From Plesiocystis pacifica SIR-1 (GTDB taxonomy: Bacteria > Myxococcota_A > Polyangia > Nannocystales > Nannocystaceae), in the NCBI RefSeq assembly GCF_000170895.1, contig NZ_ABCS01000016.1, positions 1-64,000 of the forward strand: 64,000 nucleotides of DNA. The letters are read 5' to 3'. The position numbers and the translations under genes were made by a program. Shown here piece after piece: positions 26,551 to 36,151 of the stretch. Position 1 is the first letter of the stretch; the number at the start of each line of letters is the position of its first letter. Below the pieces are notes generated by a model. It did no database searches, was not told the DNA's origin, and worked only from the letters and a program-made list of their open reading frames with translations.

Positions 26551-27812
26551 GATCGCACCTCCGGGGTCTCCGCGGCCGAGGGTACACCGGCCTCGCCGGC
26601 CGGCGCTGCGGCCAAGCTCTCGGGCTGCCTGTGGGTCCGGCGGCGCAGGTGGGCCGTGCGCCGCGCCTGGGCCGGCGGGCGGCGACGATCCCCCAGGCCC
26701 AGGGCCAGGCTCAGCACGAGCACGGCGGGGATGGTGAAGAAGGCGAAGGCCTCCTCGCGGTGGATCTCGACGGCGGCCTCGCGCTGCGCCTTGGCCAGGC
26801 CCTCGACCTCCTCGCGGATCGCGTCGAGGCCGAAGCTCTCGGGCTTCACGCGCACGTACTTGCCGCGGGTCTGGTCCGCGAGGGTCTTCAGCGTGCCCTC
26901 GTCGAGGCGGGTCATCACCGGCTTGCCGTCGGCGTCGGTGGCGTAGCCCGCGGGCTGGCCGTCGGCGTCGTAGCGCATGATCGGCTCCCCGGAGTCCGAG
27001 CCGATGCCCACGGTGTAGATGCGGATGCCGAGCTGCTCGGCCCGGGCCGCGACCTCCTCGGGCCGGCCCACGGTGTCCTCGCCGTCGGTCAGCAAGACGA
27101 TGACCTGGTCGGCCTCGGACAGCGCCGGCGCAGCCTCGGGAGCTCCAGACTCGTCCTCGCCCTCGCCCTCGACCTGGTCCGCGCGGGCCCCCGAGTCGTC
27201 GCGGCGCACGGCGACGAGCAGATCGATGGACTTGTCGAGGGCCTTGCCGATCGCCGTGCCCCCGGGGTTCTCCGTGCGCGGGTCGGCGTGCGCGAGGAAG
27301 AGCGAGAGCACGCCCATGTCCGAGGTCACCGGGAAGCTCCGCGCAGCGCCGGCGAAGATCACCACCCCGACGCGATCGCCCCGGCGCCCGGACTCGTCGA
27401 TGAAGCGGGTCAGCTCGGCCTCGAGGCGCTCGCTCCGGCTCGGGTAGACGTCCTCGGCGAGCATCGACTTGCTGTAGTCGACGGCGAGCACGATATCGAG
27501 GCCGCGGGTCGGCAGCACCCGGGCGACGCCGCCGTACTGCAGCCGGAGCATGGCGACCCCGACCAGGCCCATGGTCACGAGCACCAGGGCCGCCCGGAGC
27601 ACGCGCTTGCCCTGGTCCACGGTCGCCAGCAGGCGCTCGATCAGCGCCGGGTTGCCGAGGCTCTCGATGCCCTTGCGCCGGGCCTGGGCCCCCCACAGAT
27701 AGGCGAGCACGGCCAGCGTCATGGTCAGCAGGGGCACCCAGACCAGGCCCTTGCGCGCGAACACCAGATCGCTGATGCCCTGCTCGGCCAGCAAGCTCAG
27801 CGCGCCGCTCAT
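26547..27812 (-). CDS. batB: von Willebrand factor A membrane protein (BatB)
   Basis: 421 aa. Two N-terminal spans (VPLLTMTLAVLAYLWGA; AALVLVTMGLVGVAMLRL), a VWA domain and a C-terminal span (FFTIPAVLVLSLALGLG). The metal site is complete: DYSKSM (D-x-S-x-S), the Thr in 'NPGGTAIGKAL' and LLTDGEDT. A charged insert (RADQVEGEGEDESG...) interrupts the VWA domain before the last motif. The tail is Arg/Pro rich. The gene is coupled by 4-nt overlaps to batA upstream and to the TPR gene downstream. It probably presents the VWA domain to the periplasm. Confidence 0.92.
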   Translation of the reverse strand: MSGALSLLAEQGISDLVFARKGLVWVPLLTMTLAVLAYLWGAQARRKGIESLGNPALIERLLATVDQGKRVLRAALVLVTMGLVGVAMLRLQYGGVARVLPTRGLDIVLAVDYSKSMLAEDVYPSRSERLEAELTRFIDESGRRGDRVGVVIFAGAARSFPVTSDMGVLSLFLAHADPRTENPGGTAIGKALDKSIDLLVAVRRDDSGARADQVEGEGEDESGAPEAAPALSEADQVIVLLTDGEDTVGRPEEVAARAEQLGIRIYTVGIGSDSGEPIMRYDADGQPAGYATDADGKPVMTRLDEGTLKTLADQTRGKYVRVKPESFGLDAIREEVEGLAKAQREAAVEIHREEAFAFFTIPAVLVLSLALGLGDRRRPPAQARRTAHLRRRTHRQPESLAAAPAGEAGVPSAAETPEVRS

Positions 27813-28861
27813 GGGAACCTCCGCAGTCGGGTGTTGCGCAGGGTGACGTCGAGCAAGAGCAGCAAGATCACCGGCCACAGCAGCCAATAGAACAGCTCGG
27901 CCCGGATCTGCTCGCCCTCGATGGACGACTTCTCGAGCTTGTCGAGCAGGTCCTGGAAGCTCGTCTCGAGGGTCTGCGTGTCCTCGGCCAGGTAGGCGTA
28001 GCCGTCGGTCGCGCCCGCGAGGCGCTCGAGCTGCCCGGCGTCGACGGAGCTGCGATCGCCGGTCTGCTGGCCCATGAGCACGGTGTAGATCACCACCCCG
28101 CGCTCGGCCGCGGTCTGGGCGACCGTGTCCGGGTCCATGCCGTCGGCGTTGTGCACCCCGTCGGTCAGCAGCACGATGATCTTGGTCGCGGCTTGCGACT
28201 CTTTGAGGCGGTTGAGGGACACGCCCAGGCCCGCGCCGATCGCCGTCTCCTGCCCGTCGACCACGCCCAGGCGCACCTGCACGATGAGGTTGCGGAGCAC
28301 CGCGTGGTCGAGGGTCAAGGGCGCGATGGTCGAGGCGTGGGCGCCAAAGCCGACCAGCGCGATGCGGTCGTGGGGGCGCCGACGGATGAACTCGTCGATG
28401 ACCTGCTTGGCCACGGTCAGCCGGTCCAGGCCCAGGCCCCGCCGGCCGTCCATGGGGTTGCTCATCGAGTCCGACAGATCGAGGGCGATGACGATGTCGA
28501 TGCCCTCGTGCTCGACGCGCTCGGTCATGCGCGTGGACTGGGGCCGGGCGCAGGTCAGGACCAAGAGCAGGGCCGCCGCGAAGCGCAGGCCGTCGGGGAG
28601 CTCGGCGAGGTGCACCGCGAAGCCGCCGCCGACGCGCTCGAGGCTGCGCTTGCGAGAAAAGCGCATGGTCGCCGGGCGCGGGGCGGTGAACGAGCGGACG
28701 ATCAGCGCCGCCAGGGGCACGACGCCCAGGAGCAGCCACAGCGGGTGGGCGAACACGACGTGGCGGACGTCCTCGCCGAGCGCCGCCAACAGCACGCCGA
28801 GGGCGACGGCGGCCGCGAGCACGCCGAAGCCGAACACGCGCAGGATCCAGCCGAGCTTCAT
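27809..28861 (-). CDS. batA: von Willebrand factor A membrane protein (BatA)
   Basis: 350 aa. Two N-terminal hydrophobic spans, then a VWA domain with DLSDSM, 'GQETAIGAGLGVSL' and LLTDGVHN forming the metal-ion site. A C-terminal span (LFYWLLWPVILLLLLDV) ends in Arg-rich LRNTRLRRFP. This is the BatA plan. ATGA overlaps link it to both neighbours. An adjacent moxR-type AAA+ gene and two VWA proteins is the standard MoxR-VWA partnership. Confidence 0.92.
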   Translation of the reverse strand: MKLGWILRVFGFGVLAAAVALGVLLAALGEDVRHVVFAHPLWLLLGVVPLAALIVRSFTAPRPATMRFSRKRSLERVGGGFAVHLAELPDGLRFAAALLLVLTCARPQSTRMTERVEHEGIDIVIALDLSDSMSNPMDGRRGLGLDRLTVAKQVIDEFIRRRPHDRIALVGFGAHASTIAPLTLDHAVLRNLIVQVRLGVVDGQETAIGAGLGVSLNRLKESQAATKIIVLLTDGVHNADGMDPDTVAQTAAERGVVIYTVLMGQQTGDRSSVDAGQLERLAGATDGYAYLAEDTQTLETSFQDLLDKLEKSSIEGEQIRAELFYWLLWPVILLLLLDVTLRNTRLRRFP

Positions 28862-30162
28862 GGGGTCTCCTCCGACTTCGCGTCGGGCGACTCGACGTCG
28901 GGCGACTTCGCGTCGGGCGCCTCGGGCTTGACCTCGGGCTCGGCCGGCAGCGGCGGCTCGGCCCGGGGCGGGATGTCCTCGATGACGACGCCGGTGCCGA
29001 CCACGACCTCGCTCGCGCCTTCCGCCTCGGGGCTGGCAGGGCCCGCGACGGGGGTCGAGCGCTCGACCATGCCGCGCACCACCTCGAGGGCCTCGTGGGC
29101 CTCCTCGGCCGGCGGCGAGAGCCGGGCGAACTTGACCAGGTCGCAGTCCTGCAAGAAGTCGAGCACCACCCGGGGGTCGAGGGGGTCGAGAGGCACCCCG
29201 CCCTGGGCGAGGATGTCTTCGATCTCCTCGGTGGTCCGGTCGAGGGCCTCGAAGCCAAAGCGCGCCCCGAGGTAGCTCTTCGCAATGTCGGTCAGGCGCA
29301 GGTAGTACTCCTGGTACGCGCCCGCCTCGATCAGCCCGTCGCGCTCGGCCGCCAGGGTGTCGAGGGCCTCGCGGGCGACGACGTGGGGCGGGATCGGCGG
29401 GGGCAAGACCACCGGTCGCTCGCGCCGGGTCCAGCGCAGCCACAAAAGCGCCAGCAAGCCCGCGAGCACCACCCCCGCGAGCACGCCGTAGAGGATCGTC
29501 GCCAGCCGGATGTTGGGGTACTCGAGGGAGATCGGCGGGTCCTCGCCGAGGCGCTCGGGCTCGGCCTCGTTGGCCAGCAAGGCCTCGACCTCGAAGGCGT
29601 GGGCCGGGACCATGTGGGTGTGGACCTCGCCCTGGGGGTCGATCCAGGTGATCGGGAAGCTCGGCACCTCGAGCTCGCCGAGCTCGAAGACCTGCAAGGT
29701 CATGGTGAAGCGCTGGCGCAGGTCCTGGCCCGTGGGCTCGACCTCGCCGCTGGCCACGTCCACGCGCTCGAGGGGGCTCAGGTCGAGGCCGCTGGGCAGG
29801 TTCACCGAGTGGTCGGCCGGGAAGGCGACGATGATCTCGTAGGTGAGCAGGTCGCCGATGTGCGAGGGCTCGGGGGTCAGCCGGGTGGTGACCGTGAGCG
29901 GGGAGTCGGGGGCGGCCGTCGGCGCGGGGGCGGCCGCGACGGGGGGCGGCGCGTCGTCGAGCTCGGCGCCCGTCTCCGTCCCGAGCTCGGCGCCCGTCTC
30001 CGTCCCGAGCTCGGCGCCCGTCTCCGTTCCAGACTCCAGACCAGTCTCGGTGCCCGTATCCGTCTCGGCCGCGATCGCCTCGCCGGTCTCGCCCGTCTCC
30101 TCCGTCGGCGCCAGGGCGAGCAAGCCCGCGAGGGCGACCTGCAGCGTGATCCCGCCGGTCAT
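28858..30162 (-). CDS. DUF4381-type membrane protein of the Bat operon
   Basis: 434 aa. A signal peptide is followed by a low-complexity region of repeated TETGAELG units (about residues 35-70), encoded by 24-bp repeats at about 29960-30030. A beta-sandwich (LTVTTRLTPEPSHIGDLLTYE) extends to residue 245. One membrane span (LATILYGVLAGVVLAGLLALLWL) is followed by a helical cytoplasmic domain with YYLRLTDIAKSYLGARFGFEAL and 'RTTEEIEDIL', matching DUF4381. The Pro/Glu/Ala tail is unstructured. The gene overlaps the DUF58 gene and batA by 4 nt each. Confidence 0.82.
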   Translation of the reverse strand: MTGGITLQVALAGLLALAPTEETGETGEAIAAETDTGTETGLESGTETGAELGTETGAELGTETGAELDDAPPPVAAAPAPTAAPDSPLTVTTRLTPEPSHIGDLLTYEIIVAFPADHSVNLPSGLDLSPLERVDVASGEVEPTGQDLRQRFTMTLQVFELGELEVPSFPITWIDPQGEVHTHMVPAHAFEVEALLANEAEPERLGEDPPISLEYPNIRLATILYGVLAGVVLAGLLALLWLRWTRRERPVVLPPPIPPHVVAREALDTLAAERDGLIEAGAYQEYYLRLTDIAKSYLGARFGFEALDRTTEEIEDILAQGGVPLDPLDPRVVLDFLQDCDLVKFARLSPPAEEAHEALEVVRGMVERSTPVAGPASPEAEGASEVVVGTGVVIEDIPPRAEPPLPAEPEVKPEAPDAKSPDVESPDAKSEETP

Positions 30163-31136
30163 CGCCGCATCCTCCGGGCCCGGCGCTCGAAGAACTGCAC
30201 GAGCGGCTTTTGCCAGTTCTCCCCGCAGCGGATCGACATCGTCTCCAGCCGCAGCCGTCGCATGAGCTTGTCAAAGGCCTCGCGCTCGGCCGCGACGGCG
30301 TCCTTGTAGCGCGCCGCCCGGCGCCCGCCCAGATCGATGAGCCCCACGCCGCCGAGCTCGAGGAGCTCGAGGTCCTCCACGGCGATGAGGCCCAGGGCCG
30401 GCAGCTCGAGCTCGATGGGGTCCTCGACGCGCACGGGGATCACGTCGTTGCGCCGACGCACCAGCTTGAGGGCCTTCTCGAACGCGGCCGCCTGGCGCTG
30501 CTCTTGAGACGAAGCGCCGCCCAGGCCGACGTCGATGAAGTCGGAGATCAAGATGACCACGGCGTGCTTGCGGCGCAGCCGGGACATGGTCTGCAGGGCC
30601 ACGCCGACGTCCGTGCGCCGGCTGCTGGGGCGGTGGGTGAGGATCTGCTGGACCACCGAGAGCACGTGCTTGCGCCCGCTCCGGGGCGGCACGAACACCT
30701 CGACGCGATCCGTGAAGCCGATCAGGCCCACGCGGTCGTTGTTGCGGATCGCCGAGAACGCGAAGGTCGCCGCGAGCCGGGCCACGAGGTTGCGCTTGCT
30801 CGCCACCGTCGAGCCCAGGTCCAAGCTCGCGCTCATGTCGACGAGCAGCATCACCGTCAGGTCGCGCTCTTCGGAGAAGAGCTTGACGTGGGGCTCGCCC
30901 GTGCGCGCGGTGACGTTCCAGTCGATGGTCCGCACGTCGTCGCCGGGCTCGTAGGCGCGGACCTCCGAGAAGGCCACGCCGCGGCCCTTGAACATCGACT
31001 GGTAGGAGCCGGACAGGTGCTGGTCGACCAGCCGCGAGGTCTGGATCTCGATGCGCCGGACCTCGCGCAGCAACTCCGTGGTCGCCGCGCGGTCCCTCGC
31101 CGCCTGGTTCTCAGCGTTGCCGTGCGTGGTGGCCAT
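30159..31136 (-). CDS. DUF58 domain protein
   Basis: 325 aa. It contains the DUF58 signature block GRGVAFSEVRAYEPGDDVRTIDWNVTAR (key residues G, E, Y-x-P-G-D-D, I-D-W-N near 55-80), then a VWA-like core with MLLVDMSASLD and 'VVILISDFIDVGL'. There is no membrane span, so it is likely cytoplasmic. DUF58 proteins are encoded next to moxR in this operon type and may be targets of its remodelling activity. The start lies 15 bp after the moxR stop, the only junction in the operon without overlap. Confidence 0.9.
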   Translation of the reverse strand: MATTHGNAENQAARDRAATTELLREVRRIEIQTSRLVDQHLSGSYQSMFKGRGVAFSEVRAYEPGDDVRTIDWNVTARTGEPHVKLFSEERDLTVMLLVDMSASLDLGSTVASKRNLVARLAATFAFSAIRNNDRVGLIGFTDRVEVFVPPRSGRKHVLSVVQQILTHRPSSRRTDVGVALQTMSRLRRKHAVVILISDFIDVGLGGASSQEQRQAAAFEKALKLVRRRNDVIPVRVEDPIELELPALGLIAVEDLELLELGGVGLIDLGGRRAARYKDAVAAEREAFDKLMRRLRLETMSIRCGENWQKPLVQFFERRARRMRR

Positions 31137-31151
31137 CGATCGCTCGGTCGT

Positions 31152-32132
<981 letters not shown>

Positions 32133-32138
32133 GCGGAT

Positions 32139-32144
32139 ATCGTA
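32139..32144 (-). promoter_or_regulatory. -10 box of the moxR-bat operon
   Basis: TACGAT on the minus strand, six bases before the ATG at 32132. This would make the whole eight-gene operon start with a leaderless message. Confidence 0.45.
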
Positions 32145-32417
32145 TGCAGAGCTCATGGCTTCGGATGGCGTGCGCTGGCCCCGTCGGAGCGAGGCGCCCT
32201 GAACGCGTGCTCCGGTCGTGGACAGCGGAGCTCGCGTGGACGGGGCCGGGAGTATATTCCGGGCGCCGCCGAACCCAAGGGACCCGGTCCTATTCCCGGC
32301 AGCTTCGACCCCGAGCCAATTTTTTCCGCGCCGCCCCCGGACGCCCAATTCGGGGGAGCCACGCGTTTTCCGCGCGGGTCTGGACGGCGGGGGACACAGA
32401 GACTACAACGCGCAACC

Positions 32418-32789
32418 ATGGCGATCCGCGATCCCGAGCGCTTCTTCGACAACCGGACGGTCCGGCGTCACATCAAGCGCGGCCACGTGTCCGAGGCCGA
32501 CTACGACAGCTTCGTCCAGACCCTGCCCGACGCGTCCGAGAACATCAAGGACAAGGAAGAGGGCGGCGACGACGACGGCTACGAGGCCCGGGCCGCGAAC
32601 CCCGAGGGGGCTGAGCAAGGCGCCGAGGGCCAGCCTGGCGCCGCCGCGCCGGCTCCCGGTCAGCCCGCCCAGCCTGGCGCCGCCGCGCCGGCTCCCGGTC
32701 AGCCCGCCGTCCCCGGTCAGCCCGGCGACCCCGATCAGCCCGGCGACCCCGGTCAGCCCGCCGGCGGCCCCGGTCAGCCCCTGGGCTGA
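32418..32789 (+). CDS. small protein with Pro/Gly/Gln-rich tail
   Basis: 123 aa. The first 45 residues are well-ordered and basic (MAIRDPERFFDNRTVRRHIK, then RGHVSEADYDSFVQTLPDAS). An acidic linker follows, then a collagen-like tail of PGQPxxP units. In the DNA, 34 bases of the tail (from about 32631) recur almost unchanged at about 32672. No family is recognised, but the N-terminal block looks like a folded helical module. About 250 bp upstream are non-coding and include TATATT (about 32254), a possible -10 with a long leader; TACAAC lies eight bases before the ATG. Confidence 0.7.
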   Translation: MAIRDPERFFDNRTVRRHIKRGHVSEADYDSFVQTLPDASENIKDKEEGGDDDGYEARAANPEGAEQGAEGQPGAAAPAPGQPAQPGAAAPAPGQPAVPGQPGDPDQPGDPGQPAGGPGQPLG

Positions 32790-32841
32790 GCGTCTGCCCT
32801 GGCTGCCCTCGTCGGCGGCCTTCTAGTAGTCTGACGTCTCG

Positions 32842-33945
32842 ATGGTGGACGCGACCTCGCCCGGCCAGATCTGCTCGGCCCGCCCGGCCCTGACCGCTCT
32901 GGCGCTGGCGAGCGCGCTGTGCCTTGGCTGTCGCCCCGTCGAAGAGGGGCCCGCGAAGCTCCAGCCCGGGGTGAGCCCCCGCGACCCGCCCTCGCTGATC
33001 ATCGATCGCAGCCCGCCGCGGGCCGCGGTCACGCTGCCCGACTTCGCAACCGTCGCGCGTGACGTCGGCCCCTCGGTGATCGGCGTGATCTCGACGATCG
33101 AGGCGGGGGGCGAGCGCCTGCGCGGGATCGGCTCGGGCATGGTGGTCTCGACCCAGGGCGAGATCCTGACCAACGAGCACGTGGTCTCCCGGGCCCGGGA
33201 CATCAAGGTCCAGCTCCCCGACCGCACCCAGGTCCCGGCGACGATCCGCTACGCCGATCCCCTCCTCGACCTGGCCCTGCTCCAGCTCGAGCGCGAGGTC
33301 GACGGCCTCCAGCCCCTCGAGTTTCGGTCCATCGACCCCAGCCCAGGCGAGTGGATCATGGCCGTGGGCCAGCCCTTCGCCCTCGGCGACACGGTCACCG
33401 TCGGCGTGGTCTCGGGCCTGCGCCGCGATCACGCCGACCTCGGCAGCCCCCGCGACCTCGACCCCAACGGCATCTGGTCCTTCATCCAGACCGACGCGTC
33501 GATCAACATCGGCAACTCCGGCGGACCCCTCGTCGACGTCGAGGGCCGGGTCGTCGGCATCACCACCGCCGTGCGCCAGGACGGCCAGGGCCTCGCCTTC
33601 GCCATCCCCTCGCCCATGGCCCTGCGCTTCATCGACGAGGTCCGCACCCACGGCCGCATGCGCCACACCCGTTTGGGCATCGGAGCCGAGAACAGCCACG
33701 CCCACGCGGGCTACGCCTCGGCCGTGCGGGTGACCCGGGTCGACCGCGACGGCCCGGGCGACCGCGCGTCCTTGCAGGTCGACGACCTGATCCTCGCCGT
33801 CGACGGTGAGCCCATCGCGCGGGTGTCCGACGTCGCCTACCTCGCCCAGCTCGCGGGCGTGGGCGCGAAGCTCAACCTGACCATCGCCCGGGGCGAGGAC
33901 CTGCGCACCCAGCAGGTCCTGCTGATCCCCGAAATTGCTGGGTAG
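32842..33945 (+). CDS. HtrA/DegP-like serine protease, lipoprotein
   Basis: 367 aa. The N-terminus has a hydrophobic stretch and lipobox ALCLGC (about 30), so it is probably anchored in the envelope. The trypsin-like domain has the full triad: His in LTNEHVV, Asp in DPLLDLALL and Ser in NIGNSGGPL. One PDZ domain follows (TRLGIGAENS... DRASLQVDDLILAVDGEPI). It is shorter than DegP and has one PDZ, like DegS/HhoB. It is predicted to take part in envelope protein quality control. TAGTCT lies nine bases before the ATG. It converges on the lipoprotein at 34193, with repeat copy C between. Confidence 0.92.
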   Translation: MVDATSPGQICSARPALTALALASALCLGCRPVEEGPAKLQPGVSPRDPPSLIIDRSPPRAAVTLPDFATVARDVGPSVIGVISTIEAGGERLRGIGSGMVVSTQGEILTNEHVVSRARDIKVQLPDRTQVPATIRYADPLLDLALLQLEREVDGLQPLEFRSIDPSPGEWIMAVGQPFALGDTVTVGVVSGLRRDHADLGSPRDLDPNGIWSFIQTDASINIGNSGGPLVDVEGRVVGITTAVRQDGQGLAFAIPSPMALRFIDEVRTHGRMRHTRLGIGAENSHAHAGYASAVRVTRVDRDGPGDRASLQVDDLILAVDGEPIARVSDVAYLAQLAGVGAKLNLTIARGEDLRTQQVLLIPEIAG

Positions 33946-34006
33946 CTCCCGGCTGAGCCAACCCGCCAAACCCCAAGTCGTCAGATCGGACTCTCTTAGC
34001 CCTCGC

Positions 34007-34192
34007 GGACGACGCCACGCCCTCCCTGCCCCCACGTCCGCGACTCAGCGACTCAGCGACTATCCACGAATCCACGCCCACGCGAGCGGGGACGACCACA
34101 CGCCCTCTCAATGGCACGAACTCCATTGCCCGCCAAGCCAAAGCGGAGGAGCGGACAGCGACGAAGCGCCCCCGGCTCCCGGCGGCTGTGGG
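34007..34192 (-). repeat. 3'-UTR repeat element, copy C
   Basis: Minus-strand copy whose first base directly follows the TGA of the gene at 34193. The core is 34141-34171. The distal hairpin is weaker (CCCACGCGAGCGGGG, with one mismatch compared with copy B). Beyond the end at 34067 it shares GGACGACGCCACGCCCTCCC (34007-34026) with copy B. CGACTCAG is repeated in tandem at about 34041-34058. Confidence 0.87.
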
Positions 34193-34798
34193 TCAGTCCA
34201 TGACGTCGACGGTGCAGACCTTGGTGCCGACGTTCACCGCCATGTCGAGACCTGCGGGCGCGCCGTTCATGTTCTCCTCGGGGAAGGAGACGCCGACGGA
34301 GCCGGCCCCGACGTAGAGCCGGGCCTCGTTGACCAGGGCTGAGCCCATCATCCCCTTGCCGCCCTTGGCCTGGGCGGCTTCCCAGCACAGCTTCACGGCC
34401 TCGCTGGCGCCGATCGAGGCCGCGGGCTTCTCGACGGTGAGCGCCTCGCCGTTGCAGGTCCCCGCCGCCGGATCGAGCTCGAAGCGGTACTCCTTGCCGT
34501 CGGCGGTGGCGTACTCGGCGATCCACCGAGCTCCTTCGCCGGGGCCAGGGGTCAGGGTCGCGGGCGACTCGGGGATGGCGGCGCCCTCTTCGAAGCAGGC
34601 CTCGGCCATGGCCCGGAGGTAGCGGACGTCGTCCGCGGACGCGGCCGGTGCTTCCTCAGCGGGCGCCTTCTCGGGGCTCTCGGAGGCGGCCTCCGCCTTG
34701 GGGGCCGCCGGCTCATGGGAGCTCGTGTCTTCCTTACCCGTGCAGGCAGCGGCGAGGAGGAGGGCGAGGGGGAGGAGGGCGATTCGCAGACGCATCAT
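34193..34798 (-). CDS. hypothetical lipoprotein
   Basis: 201 aa from the ATG-ATG at 34798. The signal peptide LRIALLPLALLLAAAC ends in a lipobox. An Ala/Glu/Pro/Ser linker of about 35 residues precedes a globular domain with cysteines in EACFEE, GTCNGE, KLCWEA and KVCTVD that could form two disulfides. No family is recognised. Downstream, the stop abuts repeat copy C. Confidence 0.75.
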   Translation of the reverse strand: MMRLRIALLPLALLLAAACTGKEDTSSHEPAAPKAEAASESPEKAPAEEAPAASADDVRYLRAMAEACFEEGAAIPESPATLTPGPGEGARWIAEYATADGKEYRFELDPAAGTCNGEALTVEKPAASIGASEAVKLCWEAAQAKGGKGMMGSALVNEARLYVGAGSVGVSFPEENMNGAPAGLDMAVNVGTKVCTVDVMD

Positions 34799-34896
34799 GG
34801 ACCGTTGCCTCGTCAACCGAGGCCAGAAACGAACACCTTACATCTCCCACGCGCAGGCGCAGCCATGGGTGTGCTCGAGATCTCCGTATCGAGGCC

Positions 34897-35544
34897 CTAA
34901 AACGCGACGCCCAGGCCAATGCCGGGGCTCCACCGCCACCGGCACAGCCCCCCGAGCTCGAACTCCACCGGCCCCTCGGCGGACTCGAAGGTGTCGGTGA
35001 AGGCCTCCTCGCAGGTCGCCACCGTCATGCGCCCGGAGAAGCTCACGGAGATGTCGAGGAACACGTGGGCGCCAAAGCCAATCGCCACGCCGGGCCCCGC
35101 GGTCCAGTGGCCAATGACCGGCGCGGGGGCGTTGTTGGTCACGAAGGTCGGGCCCGCGCCGCCGAAGGCGTAGGGCGAAAAGTAGGGGCTGCGGAAGAAC
35201 ACGAAGCGCAGCAGGGGCGTGACGTCGACCAGCGTGCCCGGCAGCTCGTCTTCGATGCCCGGCAGCTCGGACTTCAGCCCCGCGTCCCAAATCAGGTGCA
35301 GGCCCGATACGCGCGCCCCGACCTCGAGGCCGTCGACCACGAAGTAGCCCGCGCCGAGGGCCCAGTTGACCGAGCTGACGTCGTCCCCGAGGTTCACGCC
35401 CAGGCCCAGCCGCGGGACGATCGTGCCCTTGCCAAAGGGCGCCGGGGGTTGCTCTGGCGGCGCCGCGAGGACCGAGCCCGGCGCGAGCACGAGCAGCGCG
35501 CCGAGGGTCAGCGCGAGGCTCGACGGCAGACGCAAAGCAGGCAC
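34897..35544 (-). CDS. probable outer-membrane beta-barrel protein
   Basis: 215 aa. Signal peptide (LPSSLALTLGALLVLAPGSVLAA) followed by alternating amphipathic strands: TIVPRLGLGVNLG, WALGAGYFVVDGLEVGARVSG, LLRFVFFRSPYFSPYAFGGAG, GVAIGFGAHVFLDISVSFSG. It ends in GLGVAF with a C-terminal Phe, the usual BAM recognition signal. This looks like an eight-stranded OmpW/OmpA-like barrel; function unknown. The GTG start has TATGAT six bases upstream, the best -10 match in the window together with that of the TonB receptor. Confidence 0.8.
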   Translation of the reverse strand: MPALRLPSSLALTLGALLVLAPGSVLAAPPEQPPAPFGKGTIVPRLGLGVNLGDDVSSVNWALGAGYFVVDGLEVGARVSGLHLIWDAGLKSELPGIEDELPGTLVDVTPLLRFVFFRSPYFSPYAFGGAGPTFVTNNAPAPVIGHWTAGPGVAIGFGAHVFLDISVSFSGRMTVATCEEAFTDTFESAEGPVEFELGGLCRWRWSPGIGLGVAF

Positions 35545-35550
35545 GCCCCC

Positions 35551-35556
35551 ATCATA
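35551..35556 (-). promoter_or_regulatory. -10 box of the outer-membrane protein gene
   Basis: TATGAT on the minus strand, six bases before the GTG at 35544. Leaderless arrangement. Confidence 0.5.
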
Positions 35557-35583
35557 GCGTCAGGACCTGGAACCAAGGCGAAA

Positions 35584-35609
35584 GGCCGCCCCCAGCAGTG
35601 GAAGCGGCC
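35584..35609 (-). terminator. possible terminator of the Cys-rich lipoprotein gene
   Basis: On the minus strand, GGCCGC and GCGGCC pair around a 14-base loop and are followed by TTTCGCC. The T run is short, so this is a tentative intrinsic terminator. It lies about 30 bp after the stop at 35640. Confidence 0.35.
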
Positions 35610-35639
35610 CTCGAAAGCCCTAGGCGGGGCGGCGCGAGC

Positions 35640-35987
35640 TCAGCAGGCCGAGCCCATGTTGCCGGCCTGGTCGCAGGCGGCGGGGATCTGCTCGAAGCGG
35701 CAGTTGACGCCGGCCTGGTCCCACATGCCGCAGGCCTCGAGGCAGATGTCGTTGGTCTCGAACTCGTCCGAGGGCGGGTCAGCCTGGACGCAGCCGCTGA
35801 TGTAGGCCTCGCAGAACACGTCGCAGGTGATGTCCATCGTGCCCTCTTCGGTGTCGGCGTTCTCGTCAGCGTTCTCGTCGGCGTTCTCGTCGGAGGTGCC
35901 CTCGTCGTCGCCGCCGTCACAGGCAGCGAGGGGAAGGGCGAGGGCGAACGCAAGCAGGCCAGTGGTCAGGAACTTGGGGAGTTTCAT
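35640..35987 (-). CDS. small Cys-rich lipoprotein
   Basis: 115 aa from the ATG at 35987, preceded by GAGATC. The signal peptide FLTTGLLAFALALPLAAC ends in a lipobox. An acidic linker with three tandem DENA units follows. The mature part has eight cysteines, including CDVFC, SGC, ICLEAC, NC and the final SAC, suggesting four disulfides. Such short Cys-rich lipoproteins are abundant in myxobacteria; roles unknown. Confidence 0.78.
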   Translation of the reverse strand: MKLPKFLTTGLLAFALALPLAACDGGDDEGTSDENADENADENADTEEGTMDITCDVFCEAYISGCVQADPPSDEFETNDICLEACGMWDQAGVNCRFEQIPAACDQAGNMGSAC

Positions 35988-36151
35988 CGTTGATCTCGGG
36001 AACTCGAAGCCGGCCCGACGCCGGTCGAGAGTCGGGAGCATACGCGTCGATTCTCCCGTACGCGACCGGATACGACCCTACATCGGCCCCGCGATCGAAG
36101 CTGCGCGACTCGCCGCTGGACCTCCCGCGAGCTCGTGCAACTCGCGCAAGC